This document shows positions 31,373 through 41,023 of a DNA stretch of 41,319 bases, one piece after another; the stretch's first letter is position 1; each line of letters opens with the position of its first letter. Made by a program: the position numbers and the translations under genes. This DNA comes from Enterobacterales bacterium (GTDB lineage: Bacteria > Pseudomonadota > Gammaproteobacteria > Enterobacterales > Enterobacteriaceae), in assembly GCA_015655145.1 (NCBI GenBank), contig JAATFO010000058.1:1-41319 (forward strand). The letters are read 5' to 3'. A model generated the notes under the pieces. The model had not been told where the DNA came from and made no database searches. It saw only the letters and a list, made by a program, of their open reading frames with translations.

Positions 31373-34300
31373 ATGGCCGAACCCCGTTTTATTCACCTGC
31401 GCGTACACAGTGATTATTCGATGGTTGATGGGCTTGCCAAAACAGGACCGTTGGTAAAAAAAACGGCAATGTTGGGTATGCCGGCTCTGGCAATCACTGA
31501 TTTTACCAATCTTTGCGGGTTGGTTAAATTCTATGGCAGCGCACATAGTGCGGGTATCAAGCCCATTATCGGGGCTGATTTTAATGTCGCCAGTGAACTG
31601 ATGGGTGATGAGCTGGCACAAATTACTGTGCTGGCAGCCAATAATAGCGGTTACCAGAACCTGACATTACTGATTTCGCGCGCTTATCAGCGTGGATATG
31701 GGATTGCCGGGCCAATCATTGACCGTGACTGGCTGGTGGAATTCCAGGATGGCTTGATTCTGCTTTCCGGCGGGCGGCATGGTGATGTCGGTAAAAGTTT
31801 ATTACGTGGCAACCAGGCGCTGGTGGCGGAATGTCTGGCGTTTTATCAACAGCATTTCCCTGACCGCTATTATCTGGAACTGATCCGTACCGGACGACCT
31901 GATGAAGAGAACTACCTGCATGCCGCCGTTGAATTAGCACTGTCTGAAGGTGTGCCCGTCGTGGCCACTAATGAAGTCTGCTTTATTGATGAGGATGACT
32001 TCGACGCACATGAAATTCGCGTAGCTATCCATGATGGCTTTACGCTTGACGATCCCAAACGCCCACGGAAGTACAGCCCCCAGCAATATATGCGCAGTGA
32101 ACAAGAGATGTGCGAGTTGTTCTCGGATATCCCGGAAGCGCTGGAAAATAGCGTGGAGATTGCCAGACGTTGTAATGTGACCATCCGCCTCGGTGAATAC
32201 TTTTTGCCGCAATTCCCCACCGGGGAAATGAGCACGGAGGATTTTCTGGTAATGAAAGCGAAGGACGGGCTGGAAAAACGGCTGGAATTTCTCTTTCCTG
32301 ATGCGGACGAGCGCACCCGAAAACGCCCTGAATATGATGAGCGCCTTGAGACAGAACTCCAGGTGATTAACCAAATGGGGTTCCCGGGCTACTTTCTTAT
32401 TGTGATGGAATTTATTCAGTGGTCGAAAGATAACGGTGTTCCTGTAGGGCCTGGCCGTGGTTCCGGGGCTGGTTCACTGGTGGCTTATGCCCTGAACATC
32501 ACTGACCTTGATCCGCTGGCATTCGACCTGCTGTTTGAACGTTTCCTGAATCCGGAACGTGTTTCTATGCCTGACTTTGATGTCGATTTTTGCATGGAAA
32601 AACGCGATCGGGTGATTGAGCATGTGGCGGACATGTATGGGCGCGAAGCGGTATCGCAAATAATTACCTTTGGTACTATGGCGGCGAAAGCGGTGATCCG
32701 CGATGTGGGCCGGGTGTTAGGCCATCCGTATGGTTTTGTCGATCGTATTGCTAAACTGATCCCCCTCGATCCGGGCATGACGCTGGAAAAAGCGTTTGCC
32801 GCCGAACCGCAATTGACGGAAATTTATGAGGCGGATGAAGAAGTTAAAGCGCTGATCGACATGGCGCGTAAGCTGGAAGGGGTGACGCGTAATGCCGGGA
32901 AACATGCTGGTGGTGTGGTCATTTCGCCAACCAAAATCACTGACTTTGCCCCGCTCTATTGTGATGAAAATGGTAATCATCCAGTCACTCAGTTTGATAA
33001 GAACGATGTGGAATATTCCGGGCTGGTTAAGTTCGACTTCCTTGGCTTACGGACGTTAACCATCATCAACTGGGCGCTGGAAATGATTAATGTCCGGCGT
33101 GCAAAACACGGCGAAGCGCCGATTGATATCGCCACGATCCCACTGGATGACAGGAAAAGCTTCGACATATTGCAGCGTTCGGAAACCACGGCAGTGTTTC
33201 AGCTTGAATCGCGTGGGATGAAAGATCTGATCAAACGTCTGAAACCGGACTGTTTTGAAGACATGATAGCTCTGGTGGCCTTGTTCCGTCCGGGACCGTT
33301 GCAATCCGGCATGGTCGATAACTTTATTGACCGTAAACATGGCCGTGAAGCCATTTCATATCCGGATATTCAGTGGCAGCACGAGACACTGAAACCAGTG
33401 CTGGAACCCACTTACGGCATTATCCTGTATCAGGAACAAGTGATGCAAATAGCCCAGGTGCTGTCGGGCTACACCCTGGGTGGTGCAGACATGTTGCGCC
33501 GGGCGATGGGTAAGAAAAAGCCGGAAGAAATGGCGAAACAGCGCTCTGTTTTTCAGGCTGGCGCCGAGAAGATGGGGGTCGATGGCGAACTGTCGATGAA
33601 AATCTTCGATCTGGTGGAAAAGTTCGCCGGTTATGGCTTCAATAAATCTCACTCAGCGGCGTATGCGTTGGTTTCCTACCAGACCTTGTGGCTGAAAACA
33701 CATTATCCGGCAGAGTTCATGGCGGCGGTAATGACTGCGGATATGGACAACACGGAAAAAGTCGTTGGCCTGGTGGATGAGTGTTGGCGCATGGGGCTAA
33801 AAATCCTGCCGCCGGATATTAACTCAGGACTCTACCATTTTCATGTCAATGATGATGGTGAAATTGTCTACGGCATTGGCGCGATTAAAGGCGTGGGTGA
33901 AGGACCGATTGAAGCCATCATTGAGGCGCGTAACCAGGGGGGCTATTTCCGGGAATTGTTTGATCTGTGCGCACGGACCGATACTAAAAAACTTAACCGT
34001 CGCGTGCTGGAAAAACTGATCATGTCCGGGGCTTTTGATCGCCTTGGTCCGCATCGGGCAGCGTTGATGAGCGCGTTGGGCGATGCGTTGAAAGCGGCGG
34101 ATCAGCATGCCAAAGCTGAAGCGATTGGCCAGAGCGACATGTTTGGGGTATTGGCGGAAGAACCGGAGCAAGTCGAAAAGTCTTATGCCAGCATCACGCC
34201 GTGGCCGGAACAAATACAGCTCGATGGCGAACGGGAAACCTTAGGACTCTACCTTACCGGACATCCGATCAACCAATATCTGAAAGAGATTGAACGTTAC

Positions 34301-34855
34301 GTTGGTGGGGTTCGCCTGAAAGATATGCACCCGACGGAACGCGGTAAAATAACCACTGCGGCTGGGTTAGTGCTGGCGTCCCGCGTGATGGTCACCAAAC
34401 GTGGTAATCGTATTGGTCTCTGTACCCTGGATGATCGTTCCGGGCGGCTGGAAGTGATGTTGTTCACTGATGCCTTAGAGAAATATCAGCAACTGCTGGA
34501 AAAAGACCGTATTCTGATCGTCAGCGGACAAGTTAGTGTTGATGACTTCAACGGCGGCCTTAAAATGACCGCGCGCGAACTGATGGATATTGATGAAGCG
34601 CGTGAAAAATACGCCCGCGGGCTTGCTATCTCGCTGACGGACAGGCAAATTGATGACCAGCTTTTAAACCGTCTTCGCCAGTCTCTGGAACCTTATCGTT
34701 CGGGGACGATTCCGATACATCTTTACTATCAAAGAGAAGATGCACGGGTAAAGTTGCGCTTTGGCGCAACGTGGCGTGTGTCACCCAATGATCGTCTATT
34801 GAATGATCTGCGGTTGTTGGTAGGTTCGGAGCAGGTGGAACTGGAGTTTGACTAA
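31373..34855 (+). CDS. dnaE: DNA polymerase III, alpha subunit
   Basis: Replicative polymerase subunit of the Pol III core. The 1160 residues equal the E. coli length. An N-terminal PHP domain (about 1-270, starting [15 protein letters not shown]) is followed by the C-family polymerase domain with [16 protein letters not shown] and the catalytic pair Asp401 and Asp403 in [14 protein letters not shown], then a helix-hairpin-helix and beta-clamp-binding region with QSDMFGVL, an OB fold and the C-terminal tau-binding part. GGAAAG stands before the ATG; accA starts 12 bases after the stop. Confidence 0.99.
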   Translation: MAEPRFIHLRVHSDYSMVDGLAKTGPLVKKTAMLGMPALAITDFTNLCGLVKFYGSAHSAGIKPIIGADFNVASELMGDELAQITVLAANNSGYQNLTLLISRAYQRGYGIAGPIIDRDWLVEFQDGLILLSGGRHGDVGKSLLRGNQALVAECLAFYQQHFPDRYYLELIRTGRPDEENYLHAAVELALSEGVPVVATNEVCFIDEDDFDAHEIRVAIHDGFTLDDPKRPRKYSPQQYMRSEQEMCELFSDIPEALENSVEIARRCNVTIRLGEYFLPQFPTGEMSTEDFLVMKAKDGLEKRLEFLFPDADERTRKRPEYDERLETELQVINQMGFPGYFLIVMEFIQWSKDNGVPVGPGRGSGAGSLVAYALNITDLDPLAFDLLFERFLNPERVSMPDFDVDFCMEKRDRVIEHVADMYGREAVSQIITFGTMAAKAVIRDVGRVLGHPYGFVDRIAKLIPLDPGMTLEKAFAAEPQLTEIYEADEEVKALIDMARKLEGVTRNAGKHAGGVVISPTKITDFAPLYCDENGNHPVTQFDKNDVEYSGLVKFDFLGLRTLTIINWALEMINVRRAKHGEAPIDIATIPLDDRKSFDILQRSETTAVFQLESRGMKDLIKRLKPDCFEDMIALVALFRPGPLQSGMVDNFIDRKHGREAISYPDIQWQHETLKPVLEPTYGIILYQEQVMQIAQVLSGYTLGGADMLRRAMGKKKPEEMAKQRSVFQAGAEKMGVDGELSMKIFDLVEKFAGYGFNKSHSAAYALVSYQTLWLKTHYPAEFMAAVMTADMDNTEKVVGLVDECWRMGLKILPPDINSGLYHFHVNDDGEIVYGIGAIKGVGEGPIEAIIEARNQGGYFRELFDLCARTDTKKLNRRVLEKLIMSGAFDRLGPHRAALMSALGDALKAADQHAKAEAIGQSDMFGVLAEEPEQVEKSYASITPWPEQIQLDGERETLGLYLTGHPINQYLKEIERYVGGVRLKDMHPTERGKITTAAGLVLASRVMVTKRGNRIGLCTLDDRSGRLEVMLFTDALEKYQQLLEKDRILIVSGQVSVDDFNGGLKMTARELMDIDEAREKYARGLAISLTDRQIDDQLLNRLRQSLEPYRSGTIPIHLYYQREDARVKLRFGATWRVSPNDRLLNDLRLLVGSEQVELEFD

Positions 34856-34867
34856 AACAGGAACATT

Positions 34868-35827
34868 ATGAGTCTTAATTACCTGGATTTTGAACAGCCA
34901 ATCGCTGAGCTGGAAGCGAAGATCGATTCCCTTAAGTCGATTGGCCGTCAGGATGAAAAAAACGATATTAATCTGGATGAAGAAGTACAGCGCCTGCGTG
35001 AGAAGAGCGTCGAGCTGACACGGAAGATCTTCTCCGATTTAGGGGCATGGCAAATAGCGCAACTGGCGCGTCATCCGCTGCGCCCTTATACACTGGATTA
35101 TGTTCGTAACGTATTTACTGACTTTGACGAGTTGGCTGGTGATCGTGCTTATGCTGATGATAAAGCCATTGTTGGTGGTACGGCGCGTCTGGATGGCCGT
35201 CCGGTGATGATCATTGGTCATCAGAAAGGCCGGGAAACCAGAGAAAAGATCCGGCGTAACTTTGGCATGCCCGCGCCGGAGGGTTACCGTAAGGCATTGC
35301 GTCTAATGGAACTGGCTGAGCGGTTTAATCTGCCAATAATCACCTTTATTGATACGCCAGGTGCTTATCCGGGCGTCGGGGCGGAAGAACGTGGCCAGTC
35401 TGAGGCCATCGCGCATAATTTGCGTGAGATGTCAGGCCTGAAAGTGCCGGTTATCTGTACCGTGATTGGCGAAGGGGGGTCTGGTGGAGCATTAGCCATT
35501 GGTGTTGGCGACAAAGTGAATATGTTGCAATACAGCACTTATTCCGTGATTTCGCCGGAAGGTTGCGCATCGATTTTATGGAAAAGCGCCGATAAAGCGC
35601 CGCTGGCGGCTGAAGCGATGGGGATTACTGCGCCACGACTGAAAGAGCTGAAGCTGATTGACAGCGTTATCCCGGAACCGTTGGGTGGTGCTCACCGGGA
35701 TCCGATCACCACCGCTGCATCTTTGAAAGTGCAGTTGAGCGCGGATCTGGCCGATCTTGAAGTATTCAGCAAAGAAGAGTTGCTGGACCGGCGTTATCAG
35801 CGACTGATGAACTACGGATACGCGTGA
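34868..35827 (+). CDS. accA: Acetyl-CoA carboxylase carboxyltransferase, alpha subunit
   Basis: Together with AccD, transfers the carboxyl from biotin to acetyl-CoA and yields malonyl-CoA for fatty acid synthesis. It has 319 residues, as in E. coli. The N-terminus [20 protein letters not shown] is followed by the crotonase-like core with [37 protein letters not shown] and [23 protein letters not shown] precedes the start and the gene is probably co-transcribed with dnaE. In E. coli ldcC comes next; here there is a 341-base gap. Confidence 0.99.
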   Translation: MSLNYLDFEQPIAELEAKIDSLKSIGRQDEKNDINLDEEVQRLREKSVELTRKIFSDLGAWQIAQLARHPLRPYTLDYVRNVFTDFDELAGDRAYADDKAIVGGTARLDGRPVMIIGHQKGRETREKIRRNFGMPAPEGYRKALRLMELAERFNLPIITFIDTPGAYPGVGAEERGQSEAIAHNLREMSGLKVPVICTVIGEGGSGGALAIGVGDKVNMLQYSTYSVISPEGCASILWKSADKAPLAAEAMGITAPRLKELKLIDSVIPEPLGGAHRDPITTAASLKVQLSADLADLEVFSKEELLDRRYQRLMNYGYA

Positions 35828-36168
35828 TTATCCCCTTAATATGTGCAGTTGCATCGGCGTTGAGAGTGTTGGTTCAGCCGAATTTCCGATTCGTGTAAGC
35901 TTATCGGGATTCGCGCAGCTTCCCTTGAGGTAATGCGAACTTGATCGCAATATCAGGGGGCGACGTTAACCTGTTTCTGCCGCATTCCAGCCCGACGCAG
36001 GTGAAACACCCTGTCTTTGTTTGTGCAGCCTTCAGATCCTTTGGTCATCGGTGCATTTGTCAGCAACAGGGTGGCTGATGCCATCATGCTGCTCACTGGC
36101 ATATTTTTATGTCATTATCCAGCCCACCTGTGGCGCATAAGAGAAAGCCGGGAGAGTCAGGAACTCAC
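35828..36168. other. accA-yaeR gap in place of ldcC
   Basis: A 341-base region without a convincing gene. ldcC (about 2.1 kb in E. coli) stands here in relatives; I translated no recognisable remnant of it. An imperfect hairpin pairs 35879-35890 with 35903-35913 (CGAAT and CCGAT arms with a small bulge); it has no T-run. A short frame opens at 36109 in phase with yaeR but is not conserved. The DNA looks like ordinary spacer, possibly old debris. Confidence 0.5.
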
Positions 36169-36558
36169 ATGCTGGGATTAAAAAACCTTCATCACATTGC
36201 GATTATTGCCAGCGACTATGCCCGCAGCAAAGCCTTCTATTGCAACACGCTAGGCTTCACGTTGCAGCAAGAAGTGTATCGACAACAGCGTGACTCATGG
36301 AAAGGCGATTTAGCGCTCAATGGTCAGTATGTTATTGAACTGTTCTCTTTCCCCAACCCGCCTGTGCGCGTCAGCCATCCCGAAGCCTGTGGTCTGCGTC
36401 ATCTGGCGTTGGCCGTTGAGGACATTGACTATGCGGTCCGGTATCTGGACACGCAGGGCATACGTTGTGAACCGGTGCGGATTGATCCGCTTACAGGGAA
36501 ACGTTTCACGTTTTTTGTCGATCCAGACGGTTTGCCGCTGGAACTTTATCAGGCGTAA
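36169..36558 (+). CDS. yaeR: VOC-family metalloprotein YaeR
   Basis: Small glyoxalase/bleomycin-resistance (VOC) superfamily protein without an established substrate. From the ATG at 36169, with AGGA 7 bases upstream, it is 129 residues, the E. coli length, and starts MLGLKNLHHIAIIASDYARS. Two beta-alpha-beta-beta-beta modules are visible. Probable metal ligands are His in LHHIAII, Glu in IELFSFP, His in LRHLALAVEDID and Glu in LPLELYQ. In-frame codons upstream to 36109 are not conserved. It lies just ahead of tilS (59-base gap), probably in one transcript. Confidence 0.95.
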   Translation: MLGLKNLHHIAIIASDYARSKAFYCNTLGFTLQQEVYRQQRDSWKGDLALNGQYVIELFSFPNPPVRVSHPEACGLRHLALAVEDIDYAVRYLDTQGIRCEPVRIDPLTGKRFTFFVDPDGLPLELYQA

Positions 36559-36617
36559 AATAAACACTTACTACGGGCTACAATGCGGTGGTCCGATATC
36601 GGCCCAATAGGTTTTGC

Positions 36618-37922
36618 ATGTCAGCTATCGCTCAACTTGAACAGCAACTGGCCGGGCAGCAGCAGGTGTTACTGGCCTACAGCGGTGGTCTGGATTCCAC
36701 CGTATTACTCCATCAATTGGTACAGTTACGAGTCCGTATGCCGGCACTGCAACTGCGGGCGCTACATGTTCACCATGGTTTAAGCCCGTTTGCTGATGTA
36801 TGGGTGACGCACTGCCAACAGCAATGTGCTCTCTGGCAAGTCCCCTTGTGCGTGGAACATGTCCAGTTCGACACAGCGGGAAAAGGCGTTGAGGCGGCGG
36901 CCCGCGAGGCGCGCTATCAGGTATTTCATCACCACGTGCAACCCGGGGAAATGTTGCTCACGGCACAACACCTTGACGATCAATGTGAAACGTTGTTGCT
37001 GGCATTGAAACGCGGCAGTGGACCGGCCGGACTGTCAGCGATGCCAGCTAAAATGGCGTTTGGGCCGACTTACTTGTTACGTCCTTTGCTGCAACAGCGG
37101 CGTCAGCAACTGGAAGCGTGGGCGGCTGAACATCAACTGCAATGGATTGAAGATGAAAGCAATCGGGATACACGCTATGAGCGCAATTTTCTGCGCCAGC
37201 AGGTGCTACCATTACTGAATACTCGCTGGCCGCATTTTGCTCAGGCAAGTGCCCGCAGCGCGCTATTATGTGGTGAGCAGGAGCAGTTACTGGATGAACT
37301 TCTCGCTGAGTCACTGGCACAGTGCTTACAGGCGGATGGCGCGCTACGCATTGACCAGTTTGCCGCCATGAGCGCCGCGCGCCGCGCCGCATTACTGCAT
37401 CGCTGGATTGCTTCGCAAGGAGGAAAAATGCCTTCGCGCGATGCGTTGCAACGCCTTTATGATGAAGTCATTGCCAGTCGCAGAGATGCAGTACCCCGTT
37501 TGCAGTTCGGTTGTCATGAAATCCGCCGTTATCGTCAGGCCCTCTATTGGTTAGCGGTAATGCCGTCGTTGCGACAGCTAATCCTGCCCTGGCCTGTCCC
37601 CGCGCAACCGTTAAGTTTGCCAGGCGATCTTGGACAACTGATTCAGGATCCTCACGGTATTGCCCTGCGTTTGCCACGACATGATGAGCCCGTTAACATT
37701 CGTTTTCAGGCGCAAGGCGACGTGCATATTGTGGGGCGGGACAGAGGGCGTTCGATAAAAAAACTGTGGCAGGAGTTGGCGATCCCGCCCTGGCAACGTG
37801 AACGTACGCCGATGATTTTTTATGGTGAGCATTTGATTGCGGTCCCGGGTCTGTTCGTGACGCGTGACGGCGATGCGGGGCAACGGGAAAGCTGGCGGGT
37901 GAGTTGGCAAAAACAGTGCTAA
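36618..37922 (+). CDS. tilS: tRNA(Ile)-lysidine synthase
   Basis: Attaches lysine to C34 of the CAU-anticodon tRNA(Ile), changing both its codon and amino acid identity. The ATG at 36618 gives 434 residues (E. coli 432); a GTG ten codons upstream is a less likely start. The ATP-pyrophosphatase P-loop SGGLDS is at residues 22-27, followed by LHVHHGLS and TAQHLDDQCETLLLALKRGSGPAGL. The C-terminal substrate-binding domains include HIVGRDRGRSIKKLWQELAI. The sequence is less conserved than its neighbours in the middle part, which is usual for TilS. Confidence 0.97.
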   Translation: MSAIAQLEQQLAGQQQVLLAYSGGLDSTVLLHQLVQLRVRMPALQLRALHVHHGLSPFADVWVTHCQQQCALWQVPLCVEHVQFDTAGKGVEAAAREARYQVFHHHVQPGEMLLTAQHLDDQCETLLLALKRGSGPAGLSAMPAKMAFGPTYLLRPLLQQRRQQLEAWAAEHQLQWIEDESNRDTRYERNFLRQQVLPLLNTRWPHFAQASARSALLCGEQEQLLDELLAESLAQCLQADGALRIDQFAAMSAARRAALLHRWIASQGGKMPSRDALQRLYDEVIASRRDAVPRLQFGCHEIRRYRQALYWLAVMPSLRQLILPWPVPAQPLSLPGDLGQLIQDPHGIALRLPRHDEPVNIRFQAQGDVHIVGRDRGRSIKKLWQELAIPPWQRERTPMIFYGEHLIAVPGLFVTRDGDAGQRESWRVSWQKQC

Positions 37923-37969
37923 GTGGCGATAACGGATGGCGGGGCATCGGGGTAACCTGATGATAGCAA

Positions 37970-37992
37970 GAAGGGCGGGAAATATCCCGCCC
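37970..37992 (-). terminator. Probable terminator between convergent tilS and rof
   Basis: GGGCGGGA (37973-37980) pairs with TCCCGCCC (37985-37992), loop AATA. On the minus strand it stands 8 bases after the rof stop, followed by only TTCTTGC, so the T-run is weak. It may serve both converging genes. Confidence 0.55.
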
Positions 37993-38000
37993 GGATACGT

Positions 38001-38258
38001 CTAATCGGATTCACTCACCACAACGCAGCCCAGGTCCGGATGACTGAAACTGGCGATATGATCCAGGCGGACCTCGCGTATTTCACCGGTAAGATCGATG
38101 GTCAGATACTCAACGTTCTTACGTGAAATGATATCTTTTGCTTGTGCCTTTAACTGCTCGCCGTTTTTCAGTGCCAGTGTCAGCATCCAGTTATTTTGGC
38201 AGGCGAGTTCAAGGTTGTCATAATCATCGCAATTGATCGGTTTATAAACTTCATTCAT
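38001..38258 (-). CDS. rof: Rho-binding antiterminator Rof
   Basis: Small protein that binds transcription terminator Rho and inhibits it. The start at 38258 ([20 protein letters not shown]) gives 85 residues (E. coli 84); an ATG two codons upstream is possible. The fold is Sm-like; conserved parts are [22 protein letters not shown] and the [12 protein letters not shown] end. It overlaps the last 8 bases of yaeP, so the pair is translated together, as in E. coli. Confidence 0.95.
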   Translation of the reverse strand: MNEVYKPINCDDYDNLELACQNNWMLTLALKNGEQLKAQAKDIISRKNVEYLTIDLTGEIREVRLDHIASFSHPDLGCVVVSESD

Positions 38259-38451
38259 CAACATAATCGCTCACCAGTAAGTTTGCGGCAGCAAAGGCCG
38301 CCTGTTCCCTGATAGAAGAGTTTAGCGCAGAATTCGCTGCTATCTCATCCAGTGCTTTCAATGCGCAACCAATAGCGTCAGGCACGTACCCCAGACTGCC
38401 ACTGCCAATTTCAGCATATTTCTGGCGAACCAAATCACAATACTTTTGCAC
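38251..38451 (-). CDS. yaeP: YaeP, UPF0253 family protein
   Basis: A 66-residue conserved protein of unknown function, the same length as E. coli YaeP. The start is the GTG at 38451, placed 5 bases after an excellent AAGGAGG site, which decides it over the open frame reaching 38472. The sequence runs from [20 protein letters not shown] to [13 protein letters not shown]. It lies upstream of rof in a two-gene operon and is divergent from yaeQ. Confidence 0.94.
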   Translation of the reverse strand: MQKYCDLVRQKYAEIGSGSLGYVPDAIGCALKALDEIAANSALNSSIREQAAFAAANLLVSDYVDE

Positions 38452-38586
38452 ATGCACCTCCTTCTGGAGCATAAATCGCGGAGCGGTGAGCGACTATAGC
38501 ACAGGCTTTTGCGGGAAATCTGCCTGTAACAGGGTGATTTGCTGCGGGGTCGGGTACAATGAGATTTTACTTTTATGAGAGGCCGT

Positions 38587-39141
38587 ATGGCACTTAAAGC
38601 AACTATTTATAAAGCCGCGGTCAACGTCGCTGATATCGATCGTAACGTCTTTCTTGATGATGTATTGACCCTGGCGCGACATCCCTCTGAAACGGAAGCG
38701 CGGTTGATGCTGCGGCTGCTTGCCTGGTTATGCCATGCTGATGCGCGCTTACAGTTCACCCGTGGTTTATCTGCCGACGATGAACCGGAAATCTGGCAGT
38801 TAAATGATCACCAGGGGATTGAAACCTGGATTGACCTTGGTCTGCCCGATGAGCGCAGAGTAAAGAAAGCATGCAGCCGTTCATCTTGCGTATATCTGTA
38901 TACCTATAATGCCCGCGCCGCCCAGATCTGGTGGCAACAACAGTATGAGAAACTTTCACAACAAAAAAATCTGACGGTCCGTTTTTTACCTGATGTGCAA
39001 CTGGCGGCGCTAACGGATTTTGCTGCCCGGAATATGTCATTGCAGGCGACACTACAGGAAGGCACGGTATGGTTGTCTGATGCGCAACATCATCAGGAGT
39101 TGCGTTTTGACCCATGGCTAATCAACGGTACATTGCCATGA
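38587..39141 (+). CDS. yaeQ: YaeQ family protein
   Basis: Conserved protein with a PD-(D/E)XK nuclease-like fold; activity not established. From the ATG at 38587 ([20 protein letters not shown]) it is 184 residues (E. coli 181); another ATG four codons upstream is possible. Conserved parts are [40 protein letters not shown] and [19 protein letters not shown] box (38555-38560) just upstream is a possible -10 without a clear -35. Its stop overlaps the arfB start by four bases (ATGA). Confidence 0.95.
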   Translation: MALKATIYKAAVNVADIDRNVFLDDVLTLARHPSETEARLMLRLLAWLCHADARLQFTRGLSADDEPEIWQLNDHQGIETWIDLGLPDERRVKKACSRSSCVYLYTYNARAAQIWWQQQYEKLSQQKNLTVRFLPDVQLAALTDFAARNMSLQATLQEGTVWLSDAQHHQELRFDPWLINGTLP

Positions 39142-39548
39142 TAGTACTATCACGTCATGTTGCGATCAGCGATGCGGAAATTGAAATTACCGCTATTCGC
39201 GCGCAGGGCGCGGGTGGGCAGCATGTGAATAAGAGTTCAACCGCGATCCATCTGCGATTTGATATTCATGCCTCGTCGTTACCCGACTTTTATAAACAAC
39301 GTCTGTTGGCCGCCCGTCACCATCTCATCACGCCGGAAGGTGTCGTTATTATCAAGGCACAAGAATATCGTAGTCAGGAGATGAACCGGGAAGCTGCGCT
39401 GAAACGGCTGGAAAACCTGATCAGTGAATTAACGGTGGTGGTGAAATCGCGGCGCCCGACGCGCCCGACGCTGGCGTCCAAAAAACGCCGGCTGGAGAGT
39501 AAAGCACGCAAAAGCACCACCAAATCGCTACGTTCCAGGCCACTCTGA
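39138..39548 (+). CDS. arfB: Alternative ribosome-rescue factor ArfB (peptidyl-tRNA hydrolase)
   Basis: Release-factor-like hydrolase that frees peptides from ribosomes stalled at the end of an mRNA. The start at 39138 overlaps the yaeQ stop and gives 136 residues (E. coli 140). The catalytic GGQ is at residues 26-28 in [17 protein letters not shown]. The basic C-terminal tail that enters the empty mRNA channel is present ([19 protein letters not shown]) but ends a few residues early compared with E. coli. In E. coli nlpE follows; here it is missing. Confidence 0.96.
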   Translation: MIVLSRHVAISDAEIEITAIRAQGAGGQHVNKSSTAIHLRFDIHASSLPDFYKQRLLAARHHLITPEGVVIIKAQEYRSQEMNREAALKRLENLISELTVVVKSRRPTRPTLASKKRRLESKARKSTTKSLRSRPL

Positions 39549-39685
39549 ACGATGGAGTATTGCGCCTGAAATGGCGCCATCATGTTAAAACGCACCTCCA
39601 TGCGGCAGGGTTTCGTCCGCCGTGGAAGGTGCATGTCACTGATTATCGCCGTCGTAATGCCCTGTTGGCGGGGCTTTATCCCTGA
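39503..39685 (+). other. Short open frame or hairpin between arfB and proS
   Basis: A frame without a start codon is open from 39503 to a TGA at 39683-39685 and overlaps the end of arfB in another phase and the end of proS. Its last 45 or so codons look protein-like (segments HLHAAGFRPPWKVHVTDY and [12 protein letters not shown]), but I do not recognise the family. It could be the 3' remnant of a lost gene such as those between arfB and proS in E. coli, though it does not resemble NlpE or YaeF. The same DNA forms an imperfect hairpin (39592-39606 with 39619-39632), so a structural role between converging genes is equally possible. Confidence 0.25.
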
Positions 39686-40635
39686 ATTTCTTTCATCAGA
39701 AATGCAATCAGGTCACTGATTTTTATCAGCCGTTTTTCGCCTTCACGCCGTGCTTTGTACTCTACCTCACCGTTATCAAGATTACGGTCGCCAATGACAA
39801 TCGTATGTGGCACGCCGATCAATTCCATGTCGGCAAACATAACGCCAGGGCGTTCTTTACGATCATCCAGAATCACATCAATACCGTTAGCGCGTAGCGA
39901 GTCATAAAGTGCTTCGGCCTGCTCTTTGACACGGAAAGATTTATGCATATTCATCGGCAGAATCGCCACCTGGAAGGGTGCGAGCGCCGCAGGCCAAATG
40001 ATACCGCGCTCATCATGGTTTTGCTCAATGGCGGCGGCCACCACCCGTGAAATGCCAATGCCATAACAGCCCATGGTTAACATCTGATTACGGCCATCTT
40101 CACCTTGCACGGAGGCTTTCATCGCTTCTGAATACTTGGTGCCCAGTTGGAAAATGTGGCCTACTTCGATACCGCGTTTGATGTGCAGTGTCCCTTTACC
40201 GTCCGGGCTGGGATCGCCGTCAACCACGTTACGAATATCAGCAATTTGCGGCAGGGGAAGATCGCGTTCCCAGTTAATGCCGGTAAGATGTTTGCCATCA
40301 ATGTTTGCCCCGGCACTGAAATCGCTCATTTGCGCCACGGTACGGTCAGCGATGATCGGCAATGTCAGGCCGACAGGACCGAGCGAGCCAGGTCCTGCCC
40401 CCACAGCGGCACGGATCTCTTCTTCACTGGCGAACACCAGTGGTGAGGCAACAAGACCAATTTTTTCGGCTTTGATTTCGTTGAGTTCATGATCACCACG
40501 CACCAGCAACGCAATCAGCTGGTGACCACTCTCTTCACGGGCTTTCACCAACAGGGTTTTAACGGTTTTTTCGATAGGCAAATGGAATTTTTCAACCAGC
40601 GCCGCAATGGTTTTCGCATTAGGCGTGTCGAGGAC
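39676..40635 (-). CDS. proS: Prolyl-tRNA synthetase, C-terminal fragment (truncated at sequence junction)
   Basis: Charges tRNA(Pro) with proline. Only about 320 of about 572 residues are present, beginning near [20 protein letters not shown], which corresponds to roughly residue 235 of E. coli ProS. The insertion (editing) domain with [16 protein letters not shown] and [10 protein letters not shown], class II motif 3 in [13 protein letters not shown], and the anticodon-binding domain to the end are intact. The N-terminal catalytic portion with class II motifs 1 and 2 is absent. The frame continues to 40731, but those residues are the antisense of a foreign gene. No frameshift or stop is seen in the remaining part, so it looks freshly cut rather than decayed. 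Confidence 0.93.
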   Translation of the reverse strand, partial: VLDTPNAKTIAALVEKFHLPIEKTVKTLLVKAREESGHQLIALLVRGDHELNEIKAEKIGLVASPLVFASEEEIRAAVGAGPGSLGPVGLTLPIIADRTVAQMSDFSAGANIDGKHLTGINWERDLPLPQIADIRNVVDGDPSPDGKGTLHIKRGIEVGHIFQLGTKYSEAMKASVQGEDGRNQMLTMGCYGIGISRVVAAAIEQNHDERGIIWPAALAPFQVAILPMNMHKSFRVKEQAEALYDSLRANGIDVILDDRKERPGVMFADMELIGVPHTIVIGDRNLDNGEVEYKARREGEKRLIKISDLIAFLMKEIQG

Positions 40636-40640
40636 GATCG
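40624..40640. other. Junction between enterobacterial and foreign high-GC sequence
   Basis: To the left the bases encode proS on the minus strand; to the right they encode the end of an alpha/beta hydrolase on the plus strand and then a secreted His-rich protein. The reading of both proteins can be followed to within a few bases of 40631, where GAGGAC could be shared by both. GC content rises visibly to the right. No inverted terminal repeats, target duplication or integrase gene mark the point. Confidence 0.85.
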
Positions 40641-40867
40641 ACGTGCCCTCGATCTTCATCGCGGGGAAGAGCGACTGGGGACCATTCCAGGTGCCCGGCA
40701 GCCTGGAGCGGATGCAGGGCGGCGCGTGCACCCGGATGCTGGGATGCCACCTGATCGCAGGGGCGGGTCACTGGGTACAGCAGGAGCAGCCGGGAAGAGT
40801 AGCGGAGCTGCTGCTGGAGTTCATGCAGCAGAGTATCCATTCAGCGAGCATGGTCCCCCTGCCCTGA
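40631..40867 (+). CDS. Alpha/beta hydrolase (epoxide-hydrolase-like), C-terminal fragment
   Basis: About 78 residues of the C-terminal end of an alpha/beta-hydrolase-fold enzyme. The strand [13 protein letters not shown] carries the usual acid position after beta-strand 7, and the catalytic histidine lies in [20 protein letters not shown], the common family end pattern. The 5' part is replaced by proS sequence at the junction. Codons are strongly GC-rich, unlike the 40 kb to the left. The resemblance is to soluble epoxide hydrolases of alphaproteobacteria; the true substrate is unknown. Confidence 0.7.
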   Translation, partial: RTIDVPSIFIAGKSDWGPFQVPGSLERMQGGACTRMLGCHLIAGAGHWVQQEQPGRVAELLLEFMQQSIHSASMVPLP

Positions 40868-41023
40868 TCGCCTATGCGCGCGTCGGCTGCCAGCACCAGA
40901 ATCAGCCGCGGCGGCGCCCTCGATGAAACATTCGGTTGCGTCCTGCCTTTCCTTGCGGGCGACACCCGGGCAATGTCCGGCTGCCTGTCGGACCGCAGAG
41001 CGTAGATCCTAGGAGAGATAAGA

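Noticed and set aside
35828-36168. ldcC remnant
   Set aside because: Translation of this gap gave no segment resembling lysine decarboxylase; only an imperfect hairpin is visible.
40607-40867. A complete small gene starting at the ATG at 40607
   Set aside because: Its first codons are the antisense of proS; only the part from about 40631 resembles a hydrolase, so the apparent start is made by the junction.
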